Positions 7,175-17,196 are shown, counted from the first letter of the stretch. The stretch is DNA of 64,000 bases from Mucilaginibacter conchicola (GCF_003432115.1 NZ_QWDC01000001.1:620001-684000); one strand, 5' to 3'. Numbers and translations: made by a program. Notes: generated by a model not told the origin, from the sequence alone.

Positions 7175-9751
7175 TCAGTTGAACAAAATACGTTGCTGCG
7201 TACCCTCATCTAACTGTGCTTTTACTTTCTGCATTTTACCACCGGCTAAAGCAACCGTGTTTAATTTGAGGCTACCATGGTGCACACTGATGATTACTGA
7301 TGGCTTTGAACCTTTATCATCAACCACCACATCGCCCCATGCATAACCGTTTGACCAGAAATAGGTGCCCGGTTTTGAAGTGATGGTAAAGCTGCCATCA
7401 ACCGCCGAATAATGAAATTTACTGATAGCCACCAAAGCCGACCAACTTGCCATTGCCCTTACGTAGTGGTTGCCGCATTCTTCCTCGTTAAACGGATTAC
7501 GTTTATAACCGTCATAACGGCTGCGCACGTTGGTAATGATATCCAAAGCCTCTTTATCCATCCCTTCGTAATACATACCGGTAGCGGCGGTGTATTCCAG
7601 ACCTGTCCAAACCTCATCGCCATAAGACAGTGGGATAGCAGGCCGCTTTGATGGATCGGGATAGGCAGTGATCAGCAGGCCCGGCTCGTTGCCCAGCGCA
7701 TACGAACGCATGTTATTGAACCTGTCTCCAAATGTTTTAACCGAGTTATATTCAACAATACTTTTAAGTGCCGATCTGATATGCGCCTCATCAGCTAAAT
7801 AACCCAGTCCGCAAACAAAGGCCATGTTCTGCCCCACCAACTGGTCCACCAGGCAGCCCTCGCCTATCTGAAAATCAGGGTTCCTGATATCTTTGCCGCC
7901 CATACCCTGCCTCAGACCGGGGGCAATATCTTCAGCACTTTTAGCAGGTTGCACCTTTTGGATATAGAATTTACCGTTAAACAGATTTGCATCCGTCCAT
8001 TTGCTGCCGTTTGTGTAGAGCCTGGTGCATGTCTGCTCAAATTCAGTATCTTTTAAATATTTGGCCATTGCGGCTGATGCTTTAAGTGCGCCAAGGTACC
8101 AGAACTCTATCTCGGGGTTCGGGCCATAATATTCAATATCCATGGTATTATGCTGGCAGCCTTCCATTACGCCGTCCTTATCGGCATCCCAGCCACCCTT
8201 TATCCAGGCGAAGGCTAATGCTTTTTTAACGCCGGGCCATGTTGCTTTCAGAAAAGCGTCATCGCCGCTCAGCTGCCACTCGCGGTACACGCGCATAATG
8301 CTGCCCATTTGCCCGTCGGCAGCGGCACCTTTCATACCGCTTTCTTTTTTCAGGGGCAGGCTTACCCTGAAATTCATCAGTCCGCTGTTCCAAAGCGCGT
8401 AATTGTATTCGGTATTGCGCATATTTTTGGCCAGAGCGCCAAACAGGAACGGCGACGCAAATTCATAGTTCCACACATGCGTACAGTTACCAAAGCAAGA
8501 ACCTACGTTGTTGAACACACCTTCCCAGCCAAAATAGTTGCCCTGCTTATCCCTGAAAGTGGTTTGCGAGCGCAGTGTGGATGCATTGAACAGGGCCGCC
8601 TCTTTCACTTCCAAAGGATAGCTGCTGTTGATAAGCGTATTTACAAAATCAAGTGTTTTCTTTTCAAGCGATGACAGTTGGGGCGTTACCTTTTCGGCTA
8701 CATCCCAGGCATCGGTGTATTTGGTTGAGTAATAATTGCCGATAGTTACGTGGTCTTCCCAGTCCTTACGGTTGGGAAAATTCCAGGTGAGCAAAAATTG
8801 AACCTCGCGGGTTTCATGCGGCTTAAGTTTCAGTTTAACTGCCAGGGCCGCACGCGGGTCATTCACCTTTTCGGGGAATGTTTTATCCTGATAGATACCA
8901 TCATCCGTAAAATCATTCCACATATCGGCCATGTTTGAGCCCCATCCGCGGGTATCAAATTCGGTACGGTATGATATCTGCCTTTGTTTATCGGTATTGT
9001 TTGTAGTGAGCGCAATGGTTCCATAAGTTGAGGCATCTTTGTCTACACTATCAGAGGTCATGTAAATGCCAGATAACTTTTGGGTGCTTTTGAAAGTGTT
9101 ACGGTTGTTTTTAGTACCTAACGGCACGATAGAGCGATTAAACAGACTGAATTCTGCCTTGTAACCATCCATCCCGATAAAATTATCCAGCGAACCCGCT
9201 ACTGCCACATCCAGCTCGCCATCAGTAGTATTTTTCACCTCATAACGAATTACTGCCACGGGTATTCCGCTGGCATCGGCATTGCCGGGAATGAACGGGT
9301 TAAACGTTTTCAGTTTCACCGAAACAGGCATATCATCATCCTGCAGGTTTACGATAGCGAACGGGTAAGCTGCATCAAAGCTTGAGTTTTTAAACCTCGG
9401 CAAACCATGGCTTGGTGTGTTACTGCCTTCAGCGCCGGCAAACTCGTTTGGCGGGATGGGCCCCAACAAAGCCTTTGAACGCTTAACACCTTTTGCATCC
9501 TGCGTAAAAATCAAAAAACAGGGGGCCTGCTTAGGAGATACAGCGCCGAAGAAACCAACGCCGGGTTTGTTCATTATCTCCACATCACGCCACTGGCCAT
9601 TGCCGCCTACCGAAATATTACCCGTACCAATACCACCAACAGGCATGGCTATTTTGTAGGTCTGTTGCCCTTCGTAGTGTTTTAAAACAGGCCAATCCTG
9701 CGCATTTACGGTGGCAGCAGCCAACAATAATAGTGAACAGATAAGACGCAT
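7175..9751 (-). CDS. GH116 family glycoside hydrolase (DUF608 type)
   Basis: An 858-residue secreted protein with an 18-residue signal peptide. The N-terminal beta-sandwich begins with GGIGTGNISVGGNGQWRD, the hallmark of the GBA2-type N-terminal domain. The C-terminal (alpha/alpha)6 barrel holds WDADKDGVMEG and YGDEVWTGLEYT, both conserved in DUF608/GH116. GH116 members are retaining beta-glucosidases, beta-xylosidases and glucosylceramidases. The gene starts a unit of its own after the susD terminator, with the GNAT gene 68 bp downstream. The last ~100 residues form a beta-rich tail. Specificity for glucose or xylose cannot be decided here. Confidence 0.87.
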   Translation of the reverse strand: MRLICSLLLLAAATVNAQDWPVLKHYEGQQTYKIAMPVGGIGTGNISVGGNGQWRDVEIMNKPGVGFFGAVSPKQAPCFLIFTQDAKGVKRSKALLGPIPPNEFAGAEGSNTPSHGLPRFKNSSFDAAYPFAIVNLQDDDMPVSVKLKTFNPFIPGNADASGIPVAVIRYEVKNTTDGELDVAVAGSLDNFIGMDGYKAEFSLFNRSIVPLGTKNNRNTFKSTQKLSGIYMTSDSVDKDASTYGTIALTTNNTDKQRQISYRTEFDTRGWGSNMADMWNDFTDDGIYQDKTFPEKVNDPRAALAVKLKLKPHETREVQFLLTWNFPNRKDWEDHVTIGNYYSTKYTDAWDVAEKVTPQLSSLEKKTLDFVNTLINSSYPLEVKEAALFNASTLRSQTTFRDKQGNYFGWEGVFNNVGSCFGNCTHVWNYEFASPFLFGALAKNMRNTEYNYALWNSGLMNFRVSLPLKKESGMKGAAADGQMGSIMRVYREWQLSGDDAFLKATWPGVKKALAFAWIKGGWDADKDGVMEGCQHNTMDIEYYGPNPEIEFWYLGALKASAAMAKYLKDTEFEQTCTRLYTNGSKWTDANLFNGKFYIQKVQPAKSAEDIAPGLRQGMGGKDIRNPDFQIGEGCLVDQLVGQNMAFVCGLGYLADEAHIRSALKSIVEYNSVKTFGDRFNNMRSYALGNEPGLLITAYPDPSKRPAIPLSYGDEVWTGLEYTAATGMYYEGMDKEALDIITNVRSRYDGYKRNPFNEEECGNHYVRAMASWSALVAISKFHYSAVDGSFTITSKPGTYFWSNGYAWGDVVVDDKGSKPSVIISVHHGSLKLNTVALAGGKMQKVKAQLDEGTQQRILFN

Positions 9752-9812
9752 AATATTGGTTTTATATAAATATACTGCTTAGTGCAAGCTGATGCGGTTG
9801 GGTGTGTGCTGT

Positions 9813-9845
9813 AAAAAAGCAGCCCGCACAAAGCACGGGCTGCCT
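9813..9845 (-). terminator. Intrinsic terminator after the first susD gene
   Basis: On the minus strand, GCAGCCCGTG and a near-complementary CGGGCTGC arm form a strong GC-rich hairpin followed by six Ts. It begins 15 bp after the SusD stop and separates susCD from the GH116 gene. Confidence 0.85.
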
Positions 9846-9858
9846 AAACAAAATAACA

Positions 9859-11442
9859 CTATTGTTTATCCCACCAAACGCGGGATGTCAGTTTATCGCC
9901 GCCGGCAATTTTACCCGCGGCTGCGCTATAATTAGCAGGGTTTACACTTGCTTCATCCAACGGGTAAACAAAACGGCGGGGTATGGTACCGTTTGTTGAG
10001 TTACCCTGATAGTTAACCGGCGTTAGTACCGGAAAACCGCTTCTGCGCCAGTTGCTCCACGTTTCCAGCCAATCTGAAAAGGTAGCCACCCAGTATTGCT
10101 CGTTTATCTGTTGCAAAGCGGTATTAGCTACCAGCGGATGCGCTGTTGCATAGGCTGAGGCTGTTCCGTCGCTTATATTGGCTCCGGTTTGGTTAAGCTG
10201 TAGTATGGCCGCCATTACACCTTGATTGTAAAAGGTAGATGCTGTGCCGGTTACCCAGCCGCGCTGAGCGGCTTCGGCCAAAAGCAATTGTGTTTCGGCA
10301 TACGTAAGAATGAACGACGGCGCATTCTCACGCGCAAAAGTGTGGCGGTTAACTACCGAATACTTGTTCTGGTCGCCGGGATAGCCGGGCGCGGTTGATA
10401 TATCCTTAGGACCGCCGGTTTTATCGTAGCCGTTTGGCTGGCCCATCTGCACGGCTGGGTTCTCATTACCGAAATCGGCAGTATTTGTAGGGTCTGTAAT
10501 AACGGCACCAAAGTAACCCAAACGCGGGTCGTTATTGGCTTTCAGAAAATCGACAAAGGTTTTGCTGAGACGATAGCTATTCGGTTCGCGCGAGTGCAGT
10601 ATCAGCCCTACAGGATTACTTGGCGGGCGGGTGTTCTGGTCTTCGTGCGGCACAAGAGCATTATCATCATTGCTTTGCATCAGCCCGCCTGCTACAGCTT
10701 TTTTGGCCCAGTTACTGCCTGTTGGGGCATCAACCTTGCTTAAGCGTAAAGCCAGGCGCAACATTTCAGAATAGGCAAATTTTTTCCATTTGGCCACATC
10801 ACCCTGGTAAAACAGATCGGCGCTTTTGAGGGTGTTGGCTGCAGGATCGGCATTTAGTTTTGAGGCAGCATCTTCCAGCTCGGCCAATAGGCCGTTATAG
10901 ATAGATTGCTGATCGTCATACTTAGGGTTGGTTTTGCCCTGCGTGAAACCTAAACCTGCTTCAGAATATGGCACATCGCCGTAAATATCCGTCATTTGCT
11001 GAAAGTACCAGGCCCGCAGGATACGTGCCGTGTTGTACAGGTTGTTCTTCTCCGGCTTATCCTTTGAATTTTCAACCACATCTACAACCGCCTTGATACC
11101 CGAACCATAGAACATTGTCCAGTATGAGCCATTGTAATTGGCATTGTAAATATATTTATCACCATACCATACGGGGTTGGTTGCCGAGAGGTGCTGCATC
11201 ATGGTTGATGCGTACGACATACTGCTTTGAAACATACCGTTGGCATAACCATCGGGGTTACCGTTGGCGTAAAGCTGGGCAGTGGTAAACAGATACTCAT
11301 ACTTGAACGTACCCTGGCTTAACTGCGTTGGGTCGGTGTTTATTTGTTCAAAATCTTTACTGCAGCCTGTAAATAAGGATAGGAATAATGTGCTGCATAC
11401 TATATATAAAGTGGTTGTTTGTTTTTTCATGATCAGTTTCAT
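9859..11442 (-). CDS. SusD/RagB-like outer membrane lipoprotein (SusD-like 2 family)
   Basis: A 527-residue lipoprotein with lipobox SLFTGC (Cys27). The N-terminal NTDPTQLSQG stretch, the AWYFQQMTDIYGDVPYSEA helix and the C-terminal IPRRFVYPLDEASVNPANY are typical of the SusD-like 2 branch. SusD proteins cap the SusC channel on the cell surface and bind glycans. Six bases separate it from the upstream SusC gene, so the two are co-transcribed and should form one complex. A short second ATG at residue 5 is an equally possible start. The ligand is probably a glycan processed by the GH116, GH172, GH27 and GH140 enzymes next door, but this is inference from position. Confidence 0.93.
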   Translation of the reverse strand: MKLIMKKQTTTLYIVCSTLFLSLFTGCSKDFEQINTDPTQLSQGTFKYEYLFTTAQLYANGNPDGYANGMFQSSMSYASTMMQHLSATNPVWYGDKYIYNANYNGSYWTMFYGSGIKAVVDVVENSKDKPEKNNLYNTARILRAWYFQQMTDIYGDVPYSEAGLGFTQGKTNPKYDDQQSIYNGLLAELEDAASKLNADPAANTLKSADLFYQGDVAKWKKFAYSEMLRLALRLSKVDAPTGSNWAKKAVAGGLMQSNDDNALVPHEDQNTRPPSNPVGLILHSREPNSYRLSKTFVDFLKANNDPRLGYFGAVITDPTNTADFGNENPAVQMGQPNGYDKTGGPKDISTAPGYPGDQNKYSVVNRHTFARENAPSFILTYAETQLLLAEAAQRGWVTGTASTFYNQGVMAAILQLNQTGANISDGTASAYATAHPLVANTALQQINEQYWVATFSDWLETWSNWRRSGFPVLTPVNYQGNSTNGTIPRRFVYPLDEASVNPANYSAAAGKIAGGDKLTSRVWWDKQ

Positions 11443-11447
11443 ACCGT

Positions 11448-14400
11448 TTAGAATTTAGCGTTTAGGTTAAAACCAATGTTACGTACCGATGGGTAACCGA
11501 ACAGCTCCAAGCCTTGCGCGTTGGTGTTGTTCAGGTTTGATTCGGGGTCGATGTTAGGTGTGTGTTTCATCAGGATAGCCAGATTGCGGCCCACTACAGA
11601 AATATTCAGTCCCTTGATGAAAGTCCCCTGTAGCATTTTTTGCGGAAAGGCAAAACCCAGCGATACCGAACGCAACTTAATAAAGCTGGCATCATACAGA
11701 AACTCTTCTGAGATCTGGTGGTCGCCGGTTGCTATCTGGTGGAAATAATCCTGCGCACGCACAGATACCGTGTTAGGCTGTCCTGCCTCATTCACACCCG
11801 GACCAACATAGCCACCTTCGCGGCCCTGTAAGGTTTTGGTTTGCTCACCGTTATCATAATAAAGCACATTGGAGCCGGAATAGATCTTGGCACCAAACTT
11901 AAAATCGAACAGGAACGACAGGCTGAGGCTTTTGTAACGGAAATCGTTATTGAAACCGCCTGTGGTTTTGTAAATGGCAGATCCCAGCGGCACAGGCGTA
12001 TCGCTGCTGGTTAGCGGGTAACCATCGGCACCGTAAACAATATTGCCTTTGCCGTCGCGCTTGTAGGCTGTACCCATTATCTGGGCATAAGGCATGCCCA
12101 CAATATGCTGTATGCTTACAGCATCGCCCCAGCGGGCATAATTATCATCATTAACCGCCACCGGGTTATTATCAGGCGGGGTTAAGGCCAGCACTTTGTT
12201 GTTGTTAATGGCGATGTTGAATGAGGTATTCCACGCAAAATCTTTAGTACGGATGGGCGAGCCTGTCAGCAATACCTCAAAACCGCGGTTGCGCAGTTTA
12301 CCAACGTTAACCACATTGCTTAAATAACCACTCGATGAGCTTACCGCCACATCAAGGATATCATTGGTGGTTTGTTTATCATAGTAAGCCACATCAAAAC
12401 CTAAGCGATTATCAAAGAACTGCATGTTCAGGCCTATCTCCTTTTCACTTATCTCTATCGGGCGAAGATCTTTATTAGGAATCTTGGTTTGGTTGATATT
12501 ACCTATAGGCTGGCCATTAATGCTGTAACCTTCCAGGCGATAGGTTAACAGGTTTTGGTAAGGATCAGTTCCGTTTGATGAGTTGGCGTAGCTGGCACGC
12601 AACTTACCAAAGCTTACCCACGCCGGCATCTTAAATGCATCTGAGAACACAAAGCTGCCGCTTACCGATGGATAGAAGTAACGATTTGATTTAGGGCTTA
12701 AGGTTGAGAACCAGTCGTTACGGCCGGTGACGGTTAGATACAGCCAGCTTTTGTAGCCCAGATCTGCACTGCCAAAAAACGAGTTGACCTTGTACCTGTA
12801 ATAAGCATAGTTAAACGGCTTATCAACAATATTGCTCGGGCTGTAAAAGAACGGCACCTGAAACGGACCAGCGCCATAAATTCCACCTGTGCTGTTCACG
12901 TTTTCCTGCGAGTTACCACCCACGTTGGCATGCACTTTAAAATCGCCGTAGGTTTTGTTAAAACCAAGCAAGAAGTTGTAGTTCAGCTCGTGGTAGTCGG
13001 TTTTTATCTGGGTAAGGAAACCGTTATCGCCATACATAAAGGCGGTACCGGTAGGCGTTATCTCGGTACGGTCTAACACGTAGCCGTCGCGGGTAACCTG
13101 CCCTTGCAGCGAGAGGTAATCAGTAAATTTATAACGTAAAGTTACACCGCCGGTTAAGCGGTTACGGGCGGTCTTGTTTTGGAAATAGCCTGTAACAAAG
13201 TATGGGTTATTGGTGTATGGGTTATCCTGATTCGGCACTATCTCGTTGCCGTTTGCATCAACGGCATCTTTAAGCCAGCGGATATCAAATGTTGAACCCA
13301 GCGTATTCACCGTAGCTATGGCATTGCCCGGCGAATCCGAGAACGACGGCCTGTTTTTTACGTTCTCAAAAACGTAATTGGCATTTAGGTTTACAGTCAG
13401 CTTAGGTGTGATGTTGTACTCAGCATTATAATTAATACCCTGTTGTTTCATGCTGGAGTTGGGCAGCACCTGCGTTAAATACAGGTTTGATAAGCCCAAA
13501 CGGAAATGGCCTTTATCATTAGCGCCGCTCAGCGCAACTGATGTTTGATTGGTAACGCCGGTTTTAAAGAAGTTCTTGTAGTTATCGCGCTGAGCCGAAT
13601 AAGTACGGGCATTCCCCGCGAAATCCACAAAGGGCGAGCCATCTATTTTAGCGCCCCAGCTGGCCAGCGAACCACTTGATGATGCGGCGGCAGTAGCTGG
13701 CTTTACGCCGTTGAAACCCTGGCCGTAGGTGTACTGAATATCATCGCGCAGATCAACAACCTGATTAAAGGTTAAGTTATTGTTCAGCTCGATACCGATT
13801 CCCGCATTCTTCTGGCCCGATTTGGTGGTGATCAAAATAGCACCATTCCCACCTCGGTAACCATAAAGTGCCGAAGCCGCCACACCTTTAAGCACCTGTA
13901 TACTGGCAATATCATCAGGATTAATGGTTGATAATCCGTCACCAAAATCAGACCCGCCATAAGCACCGGCAAAGCCCTGGTTGCTGTTATCCAGCGGCAC
14001 ACCATCTATCACATACAATGGTTGGTTACGGCCCTTTAATGAAGCATTACCACGTATCACTACGCGACTACTACCTGATGGGCCTGTAGATACACCTGAT
14101 ACACTCACACCCGCCACCTGGCCGGTAAGGGCGTTACCTATATTGGTTTCGCGTGCCTGGGTAAATTTATCGCCGGCAACCTCTGTGGTAGAGTAGCCCA
14201 AAGCGCGTTGTTGCTTGCGGATACCCAAGGCAGTCACCACCACCTGGTTCAGTTGCTTGGTAGATTCGGCAAGGGTTATCTGCATGGGGTTGGTATCGCC
14301 TACCGTAGTTTCAGTAGGATCAAAACCAATGAAGGATACTACCAGCGTTTCGCCTTTTGTTGCGTTGATAGAGAAATTACCATTGGCATCGGTTATAACG

Positions 14401-14951
14401 CCGCGCGTGGTACCTTTTACCGATACGCTTGCCCCAGCTACGGCCTGGCCCTTACCATCCACCACTTTTCCACGTATGGGGTCGGGCACTTCGGCAACTT
14501 TGGTGATGGGTGTAGGGCCTTCCTTTACTATCACTACATTATCTACCAACGAGTAGCTTAGCGGCTGGTTGTTAAAGCATATAGCCAACACTTTATCAAT
14601 GTCGGCGTTTTGCACATCGATGGTAACCGTTTTGGCTTTTCCTATAACATCAGTAGTGTAAATGAAGTTATAAGTGCTTTGCTTGCGGATCTGGTTAAAT
14701 ACCGTCTCCAGCGAAGCATTTTTTTGCTTAAGGGTTATTTTTTGCGCAATACTTGCAGCGTTTATATGTAAACACGCCACTAAAAGTATCAATGCAGTAA
14801 TCTTCATTATCAATAGCGTTTTTCTAACGTATGCGTATAGCGTTTGAAGTTTGCTTCGTTTAATTGCATAATTAAATATCAAAAGCATATTTTTGTATGT
14901 TTTGGGGTTAGTAATAGCGGTTGTCGCACAATTGTTAAGGCTCGTCCCCAT
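11448..14951 (-). CDS. SusC/RagA TonB-linked outer membrane protein with STN domain
   Basis: A large receptor of up to 1167 residues; I favour the ATG at 14888, which gives a long basic n-region before the hydrophobic signal LLVACLHINAASIAQ. The domain order is signal peptide, STN domain (the segment KNASLETVFNQIRKQSTYNF is characteristic), carboxypeptidase regulatory-like domain, plug (VVVTALGIRKQQRALGYSTT) and TonB barrel ending in aromatic-terminated FNLNAKF. The STN domain signals to a FecR anti-sigma factor, and fecR lies just upstream in the same direction with its sigma factor divergent. Together they form a trans-envelope switch that raises susCD expression when ligand binds. Confidence 0.93.
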   Translation of the reverse strand: MGTSLNNCATTAITNPKTYKNMLLIFNYAIKRSKLQTLYAYVRKTLLIMKITALILLVACLHINAASIAQKITLKQKNASLETVFNQIRKQSTYNFIYTTDVIGKAKTVTIDVQNADIDKVLAICFNNQPLSYSLVDNVVIVKEGPTPITKVAEVPDPIRGKVVDGKGQAVAGASVSVKGTTRGVITDANGNFSINATKGETLVVSFIGFDPTETTVGDTNPMQITLAESTKQLNQVVVTALGIRKQQRALGYSTTEVAGDKFTQARETNIGNALTGQVAGVSVSGVSTGPSGSSRVVIRGNASLKGRNQPLYVIDGVPLDNSNQGFAGAYGGSDFGDGLSTINPDDIASIQVLKGVAASALYGYRGGNGAILITTKSGQKNAGIGIELNNNLTFNQVVDLRDDIQYTYGQGFNGVKPATAAASSSGSLASWGAKIDGSPFVDFAGNARTYSAQRDNYKNFFKTGVTNQTSVALSGANDKGHFRLGLSNLYLTQVLPNSSMKQQGINYNAEYNITPKLTVNLNANYVFENVKNRPSFSDSPGNAIATVNTLGSTFDIRWLKDAVDANGNEIVPNQDNPYTNNPYFVTGYFQNKTARNRLTGGVTLRYKFTDYLSLQGQVTRDGYVLDRTEITPTGTAFMYGDNGFLTQIKTDYHELNYNFLLGFNKTYGDFKVHANVGGNSQENVNSTGGIYGAGPFQVPFFYSPSNIVDKPFNYAYYRYKVNSFFGSADLGYKSWLYLTVTGRNDWFSTLSPKSNRYFYPSVSGSFVFSDAFKMPAWVSFGKLRASYANSSNGTDPYQNLLTYRLEGYSINGQPIGNINQTKIPNKDLRPIEISEKEIGLNMQFFDNRLGFDVAYYDKQTTNDILDVAVSSSSGYLSNVVNVGKLRNRGFEVLLTGSPIRTKDFAWNTSFNIAINNNKVLALTPPDNNPVAVNDDNYARWGDAVSIQHIVGMPYAQIMGTAYKRDGKGNIVYGADGYPLTSSDTPVPLGSAIYKTTGGFNNDFRYKSLSLSFLFDFKFGAKIYSGSNVLYYDNGEQTKTLQGREGGYVGPGVNEAGQPNTVSVRAQDYFHQIATGDHQISEEFLYDASFIKLRSVSLGFAFPQKMLQGTFIKGLNISVVGRNLAILMKHTPNIDPESNLNNTNAQGLELFGYPSVRNIGFNLNAKF

Positions 14952-14960
14952 GCAAATTAT

Positions 14961-14993
14961 AACCGGAGGTGGGCCAACACTTCCGGTTTTTTT
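14961..14993 (+). terminator. Hairpin with U tract between fecR and susC, plus orientation
   Basis: AACCGGAGGT and ACTTCCGGTT pair over ten positions (one G-U) and are followed by seven Ts on the plus strand. There is no plus-strand gene here, so it may stop antisense transcription. In the susC direction the same hairpin lacks a U tract but would lie in the 5' leader. Confidence 0.5.
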
Positions 14994-15065
14994 ATGGCGG
15001 TACGAGAAAGGATATGATGTTTAGTAAAAGATCTTTTCTTTCATAGGCAAATAGTTTTAATTGTA

Positions 15066-16196
15066 TTAAGGCATTACAGTTATTGTTCTTCCGTCTATTT
15101 TAAAATGCACACCGCCGGTTTGTTCCAGTACGGTAAGCAGTTTTATGGCACTTAAGCCGCGTGGCAAGGTACCGGAGAAAGCTTTGCTAATTTTCCCTTC
15201 GTACTTCACATCTACATCATACCAGCGGGCAAGTTGCCGCATTACCTGGTGTATATCTGCCGATGCAAACCAGAAAAGATTATTCTTCCAGGCCACTTGT
15301 TGCTCGGTATCCGCATCAGTTATGGCGATGGCATCATCTTGTTTATCTACCGACGCGATATGATCGGGCTTTAGCAGTCCCGACGAATGCGGGGTGGTTA
15401 CTTTTACCGAACCTTCGAGCAACGTAGTCTTTACGGATTGCTCATTATCATAAGCCATTACATTAAAATGCGTGCCCAGTACTTTTACATCCACTTCGCC
15501 GGCATCAACTGTAAACGGGCGGGTTTTATCTTTAGCTACCTCAAAATAGGCCTCACCTTTTAGCGTCACATCACGATGGTTCGCTGCAAACTGCACGGGG
15601 AATTGCAATGATGAGCCCGAGTTTAGCCAAACATGTGTACCATCGGGCAACATAACCTGGTACTGCCCCCCTGCCGGTGTGCTGATGGTATTCATCATCG
15701 TTTCTGCAGGTTGCCCATCGGTTGCCTTATAAGTTAGCTGACCATCGTTGAGCTTAATGATCTTCACATCGCCCTGTTTGGTGATCTGCCCCTGTTTACT
15801 ATCGTTAAGCACCACAACAGAGCCATCGGCAAGGGTGAGCGTAGCTTTGTTTTTGCCGGGGGCGATATCATTCTTAAAGGCGATGGTATCTGGAGTATTT
15901 ACAAGTTGCGGATTGCTTTTCCAAAACCACAAGCCCGCGCCTATCGATAAAACCACACCGGCAGCAGCAACCCATTTATATATAGATGAGCGTTTAGGCT
16001 CCGGGGTGGCTTCCTGCTGTTCTATGTCCTGAAGTATATTGCTGAACATTTCCTGCCGCTGAAAGCTATCAGGCTCCTTACTGAAAGCCTCACTGGCATT
16101 TTGCTGGTACAGTTTTTCTACAAGCTTTCGCTCTTCATCGGTGCAGGTGCCATCGGCATATCGCTTTAACAGATCAGAAAGGTTGTTTTTGGCCAT
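15066..16196 (-). CDS. FecR family anti-sigma factor
   Basis: A 376-residue inner membrane protein. The cytoplasmic N-terminus (about 1-73) contains the FecR N-terminal helices, a single membrane segment covers residues 74-92 (YKWVAAAGVVLSIGAGLWFW), and the periplasmic part carries the FecR domain (TPAGGQYQVMLPDGTHVWLN) and a DUF4974-like C-terminus (LPRGLSAIKLLTVLEQTGGV). It would hold the divergent ECF sigma factor and release it when the STN domain of the SusC transducer signals. The gene is followed in the same direction by susC after about 115 bp. Sigma and fecR are usually co-directional in Bacteroidota; here they diverge. Confidence 0.93.
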   Translation of the reverse strand: MAKNNLSDLLKRYADGTCTDEERKLVEKLYQQNASEAFSKEPDSFQRQEMFSNILQDIEQQEATPEPKRSSIYKWVAAAGVVLSIGAGLWFWKSNPQLVNTPDTIAFKNDIAPGKNKATLTLADGSVVVLNDSKQGQITKQGDVKIIKLNDGQLTYKATDGQPAETMMNTISTPAGGQYQVMLPDGTHVWLNSGSSLQFPVQFAANHRDVTLKGEAYFEVAKDKTRPFTVDAGEVDVKVLGTHFNVMAYDNEQSVKTTLLEGSVKVTTPHSSGLLKPDHIASVDKQDDAIAITDADTEQQVAWKNNLFWFASADIHQVMRQLARWYDVDVKYEGKISKAFSGTLPRGLSAIKLLTVLEQTGGVHFKIDGRTITVMP

Positions 16197-16231
16197 GATT
16201 ATGTATTAAACCCTTAAGATAATTTAAACCC

Positions 16232-16258
16232 TACCAACATAATTATCTGATGTTGGTA
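16232..16258. promoter_or_regulatory. Perfect 9-bp inverted repeat between fecR and the sigma gene
   Basis: TACCAACAT and ATGTTGGTA are perfect inverted arms separated by nine bases, in the 140-bp divergent region. It lies 79 bp before the likely sigma start and 36 bp before the fecR start. A dimeric regulator site is plausible; an RNA hairpin in either leader is the alternative. Confidence 0.5.
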
Positions 16259-16336
16259 ATTTTTAGCAAAAACTTGATAGAATACTTCAAATATGAAATT
16301 TTAAACTTCCTAATTTTATTACACCAATTATTTCAG

Positions 16337-16942
16337 ATGCAACGCTTTAAGGATAGCTCTACCCAAACTGATGCTGAACTGCTGCAATTACTTGCACAAG
16401 GCAACGCCGGCGCATTTGAGCTGCTTTATAATAGGTATGTAAACTACCTCTACCGTATGGCCACCAGCCGCCTTACCGATGAAGCAGTTGCACAGGATAT
16501 GGTACAGGAAGTATTTGTATCGCTTTACAATAGCCGCAACAACTTAAGCCACATTACCGAATTAAAAGGCTGGCTTGGCGCCTGCCTGCGTAACCGTATC
16601 CTTAACGAGATACGCAACGAGTTGCTACACCAGCGCCATCACGAGCAGATAGCCTATAAATCGCCCTCGGCTGCATTATCTTATGATAATTACGATCTGC
16701 AAGTATTGCAGAAACAATATCAGCAAGCATTAAAGCAGTTAAGCGAACGCAGCCGCGAAGTATTCCTGATGAGCCGAGAACAGCATTTGAGTAATAAGGA
16801 TATTGCGGAGCGCTTACAGGTTTCAATAAAAGCCATAGAAAAACACATGACCGGAGCCCTTAAAATTATGCGCCGCGAACTGATTGCAAAAAGATTTCTT
16901 ATGCTTGCATGGCTTTGGGCTGTAAGCCAGCTTTTGTCCTGA
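16337..16942 (+). CDS. ECF RNA polymerase sigma factor (Bacteroidota FecI-like)
   Basis: I take the start at the ATG at 16337 (MQRFKDSSTQTDAELL), giving 201 residues; the frame is open upstream to 16250, but that part reads as hydrophobic non-family sequence and its ATG falls in an inverted repeat. Region 2 is seen in YNRYVNYLYRMATSRL and QDMVQEVFVSLY, and region 4 in LSERSREVFLMS followed by the helix-turn-helix SNKDIAERLQVSIKAIEKHM. A short hydrophobic tail ends the protein, a common feature in this Bacteroidota family. It should direct transcription of susC and partners, under control of the divergent FecR. A terminator follows at about 16980. Confidence 0.93.
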   Translation: MQRFKDSSTQTDAELLQLLAQGNAGAFELLYNRYVNYLYRMATSRLTDEAVAQDMVQEVFVSLYNSRNNLSHITELKGWLGACLRNRILNEIRNELLHQRHHEQIAYKSPSAALSYDNYDLQVLQKQYQQALKQLSERSREVFLMSREQHLSNKDIAERLQVSIKAIEKHMTGALKIMRRELIAKRFLMLAWLWAVSQLLS

Positions 16943-16978
16943 GCATAATACACGAATTTATTTCAGTTAATACATAAT

Positions 16979-17012
16979 GAACAAGCCCGGACGAGCGCCC
17001 GGGCTTTGTTCT
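16979..17012 (+). terminator. Intrinsic terminator after the sigma gene
   Basis: AACAAGCCCGG and CCGGGCTTTGTT pair around a short loop, with a GC core of six pairs. It stands about 40 bp after the sigma stop. The remaining 200 bp up to the next gene hold a promoter box and no gene that I can support. Confidence 0.75.
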
Positions 17013-17196
17013 ACCAATATAAATTTGTCTGAAAGGAACAACTAAGCAAACTAAATCACTTAACTGCCTTATGCAAGTTAGCCCGGCAAAAATGGCAAAC
17101 TGTCACGCCCTGTGCTGTTGATACATTATAAAATTCTGACGTAAAAGCCCCGTACATTTGTCGGTATATGTCTCTCTGTCTGTGGGTATGGCTTCT

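Noticed and set aside
17098..17113. Fourth copy of the 16-bp direct-repeat motif (AACTGTCACGCCCTGT)
   Set aside because: Only about 12 of 16 positions fit and no -7 box lies at the usual distance in the minus direction; there is no minus gene for it to serve.
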